In this document: positions 1-4,596 of the stretch, one piece after another | How the letters are laid out: the number at the start of each line of letters is the position of its first letter | Numbering within the stretch: position 1 is the first letter of the stretch | DNA from: Desulfobacteraceae bacterium | GTDB lineage: Bacteria > Desulfobacterota > Desulfobacteria > Desulfobacterales > UBA11574 | Assembly: GCA_002868985.1 (NCBI GenBank) | Contig: PKTV01000140.1 | Coordinates: 1 to 5,423, forward strand | Reading direction: 5' to 3' | Length of the DNA: 5,423 bases | Position numbers and translations under genes: made by a program | The notes under the pieces: model-generated | What the model was told of the DNA's origin: nothing | Databases searched by the model: none | What the model saw: only the letters and a program-made list of their open reading frames with translations

Positions 1-11
1 GCGTTCTCCGC

Positions 12-56
12 GGGTTTCCGGTTGCGGCGTACAGACGTACGCCTCACCGCAAACCC
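12..56. repeat. Long hairpin (palindromic intergenic repeat)
   Basis: Two arms, 12-32 and 37-56, are near-perfect reverse complements around the 4-nt loop AGAC. The inner 7 bp are perfect (GGCGTAC at 26-32 with GTACGCC at 37-43). The outer parts also match (GGGTTT at 12-17 with AAACCC at 51-56), with one mismatch and a small bulge between. No T-tract follows on either strand and no gene clearly ends beside it, so it is not a typical terminator. A dispersed palindromic repeat is the likeliest reading, but this cannot be tested from one copy. Confidence 0.6.
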
Positions 57-250
57 TTGTGCGGCCTTGATCAGAACAAAAATTGCTCATTTCTGAATTG
101 GACATCTATTGTGTTCATTTTGAACTCATGGATGGACACTAACCAACCCGGACAACTTGGAAATTCGAAATCCGAAACGATATCGAAATTTAAATTTTTA
201 AATGTTCTAAGCTTTACGATGAATGAATTACCGGTCAGAAAAATGTGACC
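57..250. other. Non-coding, AT-rich intergenic stretch
   Basis: This stretch lies between the left-edge hairpin and the 3' end of the archaemetzincin gene. A 63-codon open frame (57-248, plus, TTG start) has no ribosome binding site and no recognisable protein motif. Its second half is low-complexity DNA made of repeated gaaattcgaaat-like words (about 160-205). I see no RNA gene. A weak 5-bp hairpin at 233-250 (GGTCA/TGACC) lies just past the amzA stop. Confidence 0.5.
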
Positions 251-796
251 TCATTTTTTCCCCATTTTTTTCAATTCATCTTCCAAAAGAATCTTACAGT
301 ATCGACAGAGTTGATCTGATTTTCGGTCCACATCTTTAATACTGCGGCAGTAATGCATGATGCAGGTATTGTCATTGCAATGGCGCAGGTTAAACGTATG
401 CCCCAGTTCGTGAAGGACCTCTTTAACAACCCGATTTTCGAATTCTTTTTCGATATTTGCAATAGAAAGGCCTTCTTGTAGCCTAAATGTCGATACGATG
501 CATGCTTTCCCGGCAAGTTGGGCTTCTCCGTAGACATGGGTCAGAATCGGGATAAAAAGGTCAACATTGGTAATTGCAACGATTTTGGCGGCCGGAGAGG
601 TTGATGTGCTCGCCAGTTTTTCGAGAATGGCTGTGGAGTGATACTGATCCCTTGTTAGGTCGTAGGCAAAATTGACATTTTGCAGTAAGGATTTTATCTC
701 AGCTTGAAAGCCGAATGTTCGGTGTATTTCCTGACCCAGGAGTTGGTAATTACAAGCATCAATGTTTTCGATGGGGGAAATGATGATTTTTTGCAA
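251..796 (-). CDS. amzA: Archaemetzincin-family zinc metalloprotease (M54)
   Basis: This 181-residue protein is a predicted zinc-dependent peptidase of the archaemetzincin family, close to the usual size of the short archaeal and bacterial members. The signature is near the C-terminus: HELGHTFNLRHC at 129-140 supplies zinc ligands His129, His133 and His139 and catalytic Glu130. Cys140, Cys145, Met147 (the Met-turn), Cys164 and Cys167 follow in the family's extra cysteine motif, which binds a second, structural zinc. The usual Gly of HExxHxxGxxH is Asn136 here. The spacing from Met147 to Cys164 is 16 residues; I recall 17 as typical. No signal peptide or membrane segment is visible, so it is probably cytoplasmic. 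The start must be TTG at 796: an in-frame TAA lies two codons upstream and the first internal Met is residue 147. The only SD-like sequence, GAGG at 811-814, is 14 nt away. Natural substrates of bacterial members are unknown to me. The family call is firm; the physiological role is open. Confidence 0.9.
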   Translation of the reverse strand: MQKIIISPIENIDACNYQLLGQEIHRTFGFQAEIKSLLQNVNFAYDLTRDQYHSTAILEKLASTSTSPAAKIVAITNVDLFIPILTHVYGEAQLAGKACIVSTFRLQEGLSIANIEKEFENRVVKEVLHELGHTFNLRHCNDNTCIMHYCRSIKDVDRKSDQLCRYCKILLEDELKKMGKK

Positions 797-815
797 GATT
801 TAGATGATAACCTCA

Positions 816-845
816 TTTATAGACGCGTGAAGCCGCCTGTTTAAA
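816..845 (-). promoter_or_regulatory. Candidate sigma70-type promoter of amzA
   Basis: On the minus strand, TTTAAA (840-845) could be a -35 element and TATAAA (816-821) a -10 element, with an 18-bp spacer. The -10 matches the consensus at 5 of 6 bases and the -35 at 4 of 6. Transcription would start near 809, leaving only about 13 nt before the TTG codon and excluding the GAGG at 811-814. That would make the message almost leaderless. AT-rich DNA gives such matches easily. Confidence 0.3.
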
Positions 846-854
846 AACATTGCC

Positions 855-1054
855 GCTTCAGGTATGATTAAATTTTTGCTGAAAGAACTCGTGAATAAGG
901 GCTCGTAATGAAAGAACCTGCCCCGGCTATTAATATAAGGTCTCTGTTTTAACAAAAGGTTTCATCCATAACGTTAAATCGCCGATGGTTCTTTCAAAAC
1001 GATCCCTAATCCACTCAGACAGCTTCCAGTCAAAAATTTAATCATACCTGAAGC
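855..1054. repeat. 200-bp imperfect palindrome, possible MITE-like element
   Basis: The outermost 24 bp of each side are perfect reverse complements (855-878 and 1031-1054, beginning GCTTCAGGTATG). The pairing continues inward imperfectly to about 918 on the left and 987 on the right, including a perfect TGAAAGAACC (909-918) against GGTTCTTTCA (987-996). The arms are thus roughly 64-68 nt at about 80% identity, around a loop of 68 nt. It fills most of the 344-bp gap 797-1140, which holds no gene I can support. No target-site duplication is evident beside the arms. It lies downstream of the response regulator and upstream of amzA, so transcripts of the operon reading through would form a very long hairpin. 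It could be a non-autonomous mobile element, an old insertion remnant, or a structured RNA. Confidence 0.7.
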
Positions 1055-1140
1055 TTTTTCTTGTTGGGTCGAAGCTGAAAGCGAAGACCAATGAAATCGA
1101 TTGGTTTCAAAAGACTAAACATTTACATATATCCGAGTTG

Positions 1141-2484
1141 TCAAGCCGGTTTTTGCAGCTTGTATCGCTTGATTTTACTGTAGAGTGTAGAGCGGTCTAT
1201 TCCGAGTATTTCCGAACATTTTTTAATATTCCATTGATTGTCGTTAAGCATTTGGGTGATGTGTATCTTTTCAACCTCTTGAAGGGAATTGTCTTTTGAA
1301 GGAATACAGTATTCAGGTCTGAAAATTGGCAGATCTTCAGGCAGAATGTAACGACTTTTGCTGACCACCACTGCCCGTTCTATGGCATTTTCGAGCTCTC
1401 TGACGTTTCCCGGCCATTCATAGAGCATCATTTCGTCCATGGCATCCCGGTTGATGCGGTCGATGGACTTGTTGGTTTCCTGGGTAAAACGACGCAGAAA
1501 GTGTTCGGCCAGAAGCGGAATATCTTCTTTGCGTTCCCGAAGGGGGGGAATCTCAAAAGAGATCACATACAGGCGGTAATAAAGGTCTTCACGAAAGATT
1601 CCCTCTTTGATAGCAGCTTCGAGATTTCTATTGGTGGCCGCGATAACTCGAAAATCCGATTTGAGGGGCTGAGTCCCTCCCACTCGATAAAATATGCGAT
1701 CTTCCAGCACCCTCAAAAGGTCGATCTGCATTCTCATGCTGATCTCTCCGATTTCGTCTAAAAAGAGGGTGCCGCCGTGGGATATTTCCAGGCGTCCTTT
1801 TTTGGTTTCTTTGGCGTCCGTGAACGCCCCTTTTTGATGGCCGAAAAGCTCGCTCTCCATAAGGTGTTCTGGAACGGCGCCACAGTTGACAACCACAAAC
1901 GGGCCTTCACAACGGGAACTGTTTGAATGAATGGCTTTGGCGGCAAGTCCTTTGCCGGTCCCGGTTTCACCGGTTATCATAACTGTTGATTCCCTGGGTG
2001 AAACATCCATGATAAGATCGAATATTTCCTGCATCGGCCTGGACTGACCGATCATACTCTCGAATCGGGTTCGATCCTTGAATTGGGCTTTTAGATATAT
2101 GTTTTCTCGAAGCTGGGCCTGATTTTTGAGTATTTTATCAATGATAATCCCCAATTCATCCGGATCAAACGGTTTCAAAAGATAATCATAGGCCCCGTTT
2201 TTCATCGCCTCGATGGCCGTTGCGATGGAACCGTACGCGGTGATCATCACCACAGCCACGTCGGGATCACTTTCTTTGACATGTTTTAAAACATCCAGCC
2301 CACTTATTCCTTCCATCTTGATATCGACCAAAAGGATATCGTAGCGGGTGCCTTTTAGCTTTTTTAAAGCGTCTTCCCCGCTGGCCGACGTATCAATATA
2401 ATGACCATCCCGTTCAAGCCATCCGGCCAAAGATTCGCGCATAATGGGTTCATCATCAACGATAAGGATCTTCGTGACGAGCAT
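1141..2484 (-). CDS. NtrC-family sigma54-dependent response regulator
   Basis: This 447-residue protein has the full three-domain layout of an NtrC-type activator. The receiver domain (about 1-120) has the acidic pocket Asp10-Asp11, phosphoacceptor Asp54, switch Thr82 and Lys104. The AAA+ domain (about 144-375) has Walker A GETGTGKG (172-179), the sigma54-contact loop GAFTDA (219-224; the common form is GAFTGA), Walker B with Asp243-Glu244 (237-247), arginine-finger candidates Arg298 and Arg304, and WPGNVREL (357-364). A Fis-type helix-turn-helix (about 400-443) binds upstream sites. Phosphorylation should trigger oligomerisation and ATP-driven opening of a sigma54 promoter. The ATG at 2484 is backed by GGAGG at 2490-2494, 5 nt upstream. 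The gene starts 12 bp after the kinase stop, so the two are almost certainly cotranscribed cognate partners. Target genes are not shown by the sequence. Nothing is missing from the active sites. Confidence 0.95.
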   Translation of the reverse strand: MLVTKILIVDDEPIMRESLAGWLERDGHYIDTSASGEDALKKLKGTRYDILLVDIKMEGISGLDVLKHVKESDPDVAVVMITAYGSIATAIEAMKNGAYDYLLKPFDPDELGIIIDKILKNQAQLRENIYLKAQFKDRTRFESMIGQSRPMQEIFDLIMDVSPRESTVMITGETGTGKGLAAKAIHSNSSRCEGPFVVVNCGAVPEHLMESELFGHQKGAFTDAKETKKGRLEISHGGTLFLDEIGEISMRMQIDLLRVLEDRIFYRVGGTQPLKSDFRVIAATNRNLEAAIKEGIFREDLYYRLYVISFEIPPLRERKEDIPLLAEHFLRRFTQETNKSIDRINRDAMDEMMLYEWPGNVRELENAIERAVVVSKSRYILPEDLPIFRPEYCIPSKDNSLQEVEKIHITQMLNDNQWNIKKCSEILGIDRSTLYSKIKRYKLQKPA

Positions 2485-2496
2485 GGATACCTCCAG

Positions 2497-4038
2497 CTAA
2501 ACTGATTCGTGTTTCAAAGGAATTTCTATAATGAAAGTGGTACCGTTTCCTTTTTCGGATTGAACATTGATAGAACCGTGGTGTTCTTGAATAATGCCGT
2601 AAGCCAAAGAGAGTCCAAGTCCCACCCCTTTCCCTTTTTTCTTGGTTGTAAAAAAGGGTTCAAAAAGTCTTGAAAGATTCTCATCGGATATGCCCACCCC
2701 GGTATCCTTGAAAAAAACCGTGACCTTGCCGTTTTTCGAAGAATGACGTGTCGTGATGATCAACTCGCCTTTGCCGGCAGCTTCCATTGCTTCTGCAGCG
2801 TTGGAGACGATGTTCATGAAAACCTGCTGAAGCTGGTCTTCTGAGCCGGTAAGATCAGGCAGATCCGGATCCATTCGTTTTTCGACTTTGATGTTGTTGA
2901 TTTTGAGCAGGTTCGAATTCAATACCAGTGTTTTTTCGATGAGCCGGTTTATGTTTAATTGCGTTAAGCGCATTTTGGATTGCCGGGAAAAGGCCAGCAA
3001 ATTCGAAACAATCCGACTGATCCGACGGGTTTCCGTTTCCATGAGGGTCAGATATCGCTTGAATTGTTCCATCTCCTTGGGGCTGACAGGGCCTTCGTCG
3101 ATAATCCGTTTGATCAGCATGATCAGGTTTAATATCCCGGCGTTGGGATTGTTGATTTCATGGACCACAGAGGCCGACAATTTGCCGAGAGAGGCCATCT
3201 TGTCCTGGTGGATGAGTTTGGAATGGGTTTCTTTCAACTGACGGGTTCGTTCTTTCACCATTTGTTCCAGGCGACGGGTAATTTTCTCCTCTTCTATCTT
3301 TCGTTCGGTAATGTCCCGGCTGATTTCAATGAATTTTGAGATTTGACCATTGCTTTCCCAGATGGGAAAAATGCTAATTTCCATATATCGACGTTCACCA
3401 TTGTGGTTTAAACGGTTCATGACCTTGGTCACCGGCCTTTTGTTGTCAATGACTTTTTTTAACGGGCAGACGATATCATCAAAACTGCACGGCGTGTTAC
3501 TTTTCTGATAGACCTCATGGCATTTTTTTCCGATGACCTCGTTACGGGCATAACACATCTTTTCCAGAAACGTCTCATTGACATCAACAATTTCCTTTTC
3601 AGGGGTAATCACCAATATGAACTCCTGGATACCGTTGAGAATGGTTTCCATCTCCTCTGTTCGTTCTCTTAGCTTTTGTTCCTCGATTCCAATGGCTTTC
3701 CAAAATATTTTAAAGACATCGTATGCCATGAGACGGATGTGAGGGGGTCTGGTTTTGAGAATATCTTCAAAAAGATGCTGTTCTTGCGTAAGAATAATGA
3801 TCAGGTGAACATTGTATTTTGAATCATACAGTTCGTGATAATCGGTGACGGTCAAAAGGTTCCTTTTTCCGGCGAGCACCATACCCGGACTCTTGGGATC
3901 GGGATCGGCAACAGCCACGATGGCGGCATTGACACCTTCTTGTTTATAGTCAAAGGTTGTCTTTTCAAGAATTTCTTTACAAAAAATTCCCCCACCCACA
4001 AGGGCGATATTCATTATTGGAGACGTTTGATTATTCAT
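2497..4038 (-). CDS. Rossmann-PAS sensor histidine kinase
   Basis: This 513-residue kinase has no transmembrane segment or signal peptide, so it should be cytoplasmic. Residues about 9-117 resemble a dinucleotide-binding Rossmann fold: a hydrophobic strand, the glycine turn VGGGIFC (14-20), and a second strand ending in Asp45. A linker helix (about 118-132) leads to a PAS domain (about 130-245) with Cys173-His174, Cys184 and Cys191. A coiled coil (about 245-275) connects to the HisKA domain with His293 in HEINNP. The HATPase domain has the N box (Asn409, Asn413), G1 box Asp445-x-Gly-x-Gly449, F box FEPFFTTK (459-466) and G2 glycines 469-475. All catalytic parts are present. It is first in the operon with the regulator downstream. 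The start is uncertain: ATG at 4038 has only GGAG about 16 nt upstream, and Met9 (4014) begins the Rossmann strand directly but also lacks an SD; an in-frame TAA four codons upstream excludes longer forms. The ligand is unknown; NAD(H) or a redox cue is inferred. Confidence 0.92.
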   Translation of the reverse strand: MNNQTSPIMNIALVGGGIFCKEILEKTTFDYKQEGVNAAIVAVADPDPKSPGMVLAGKRNLLTVTDYHELYDSKYNVHLIIILTQEQHLFEDILKTRPPHIRLMAYDVFKIFWKAIGIEEQKLRERTEEMETILNGIQEFILVITPEKEIVDVNETFLEKMCYARNEVIGKKCHEVYQKSNTPCSFDDIVCPLKKVIDNKRPVTKVMNRLNHNGERRYMEISIFPIWESNGQISKFIEISRDITERKIEEEKITRRLEQMVKERTRQLKETHSKLIHQDKMASLGKLSASVVHEINNPNAGILNLIMLIKRIIDEGPVSPKEMEQFKRYLTLMETETRRISRIVSNLLAFSRQSKMRLTQLNINRLIEKTLVLNSNLLKINNIKVEKRMDPDLPDLTGSEDQLQQVFMNIVSNAAEAMEAAGKGELIITTRHSSKNGKVTVFFKDTGVGISDENLSRLFEPFFTTKKKGKGVGLGLSLAYGIIQEHHGSINVQSEKGNGTTFIIEIPLKHESV

Positions 4039-4204
4039 GTTTTCGAATTATCATGCTCCAGGATCGGTTTCAAGGCTATTTTCATCTAAACTGAGCGTTT
4101 CAAATAGTGACAGGACTATAAAAACAATTATTCTGATTTATATATATTGCTAACATTATTAATGGATTCCATCTAACCGGCGGATATATTAAAGAAATAA
4201 ATTG

Positions 4205-4370
4205 TCACCATTTGAAACCCTTCGGGCTTGCCGAGTTTACCGAATTTGCTGCGTTATGAGACAGTTGCAGTAGCAGACGGAGGTTTATCCCGCTTAATAT
4301 AGCGGGGCTGCATGTCTTATGCTTTGTATATTCGGCAAACTCGACAATCGCTCAATTCAGATTTCACCAT
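4205..4370. repeat. MITE-like palindrome with 7-bp flanking direct repeat
   Basis: The direct repeat TCACCAT occurs at 4205-4211 and 4364-4370, fitting a target-site duplication around a 152-bp element (4212-4363). Inside, 4230-4245 and 4330-4345 are reverse complements at 14 of 16 positions. Further in, ATGAGACA (4256-4263) pairs with TGTCTTAT (4313-4320), allowing one G-T pair, and TGCAG (4266-4270) with CTGCA (4308-4312). A separate inner hairpin is CCCGCT (4289-4294) with AGCGGG (4301-4306). It encodes no protein. The layout matches short non-autonomous palindromic elements of Desulfobacterales genomes, but family membership is inferred from structure only. Confidence 0.6.
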
Positions 4371-4489
4371 GTGTTCAGTCGGTTGAAAAGATAAAACAGG
4401 CGTTTTCATCATGTGTTAAATTGGAACGGATGAATTTAACAGGTATCTTATGACTATGTATTAATTTATGGTTGACAAATTTAACACAT
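4368..4489. promoter_or_regulatory. Operator-like repeat cluster upstream of hdrA
   Basis: ATGTGTTAAATT at 4411-4422 reappears as its exact 12-bp reverse complement, AATTTAACACAT, at 4478-4489. A third copy, AATTTAACA at 4433-4441, makes a perfect 9-bp inverted repeat with 4414-4422 around a 10-bp spacer. A looser fourth copy begins CATGTGTT at 4368-4375 and agrees with 4410-4424 at 12 of 15 positions. The copies at 4368 and 4410 lie 42 bp apart, and those at 4433 and 4478 lie 45 bp apart, about four helical turns. The copy at 4478-4489 falls between the candidate -35 and -10 elements, as expected of a repressor site. The binding protein is unknown. Confidence 0.5.
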
Positions 4490-4501
4490 AGGGAGTAAAA
4501 G
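4472..4501 (+). promoter_or_regulatory. Candidate sigma70-type promoter of hdrA
   Basis: TTGACA at 4472-4477 is a perfect -35 consensus. TAAAAG at 4496-4501, after an 18-bp spacer, matches the -10 consensus at 4 of 6 positions. Transcription would begin near 4508 and give a leader of about 89 nt. The spacer contains one operator-like repeat (4478-4489). The weak -10 would fit an activator-dependent or repressed promoter. Confidence 0.4.
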
Positions 4502-4596
4502 GTTTCTTTGGTTGTGGTCCATGAGTTCATAAGTGAATGAAGTTTGGATTCAATCTTCCTCATCTATTATTCAAAACACAACATAAGGAGTTCCAC

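Larger units (their letters stand above)
4039..4596. other. 558-bp divergent intergenic region, kinase/hdrA
   Basis: This gap must hold the promoters of both the minus-strand kinase operon and the plus-strand hdrA-like gene. Positions 4110-4200 are very AT-rich and probably carry the kinase promoter, but no -35/-10 pair stands out. Positions 4205-4370 hold a MITE-like palindrome. Positions 4368-4501 hold repeated operator-like words and a candidate hdrA promoter. Positions 4502-4584 would be the hdrA leader, in which I see no clear structure. No GG-N10-GC sigma54 promoter that I would defend was found on either strand. Confidence 0.6.

Noticed and set aside
12..26. Sigma54 -24/-12 promoter (GG-N10-GC with TTGC)
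   Set aside because: Only the GG and TTGC parts match, the site lies inside the hairpin arm, and no gene follows it on the plus strand.
57..248. 63-codon plus-strand open frame
   Set aside because: It has a TTG start with no ribosome binding site, low-complexity AT-rich composition and no recognisable motif. It looks like non-coding DNA.
233..250. Terminator after amzA (GGTCA/TGACC hairpin)
   Set aside because: The stem is only 5 bp and the downstream minus strand has no T-run. The T-rich run on the plus strand is the lysine-rich end of amzA.
1085..1109. Terminator after the response regulator (ACCAAT/ATTGGT hairpin)
   Set aside because: The stem is short and AT-rich, competes with an alternative fold, and is not followed by a T-tract on the minus strand.
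4537..4596. Upstream ATG for hdrA giving 20 extra residues
   Set aside because: It has no good SD, while ATG at 4597 has AAGGAG at ideal spacing and begins just before the FAD strand, as in homologs.
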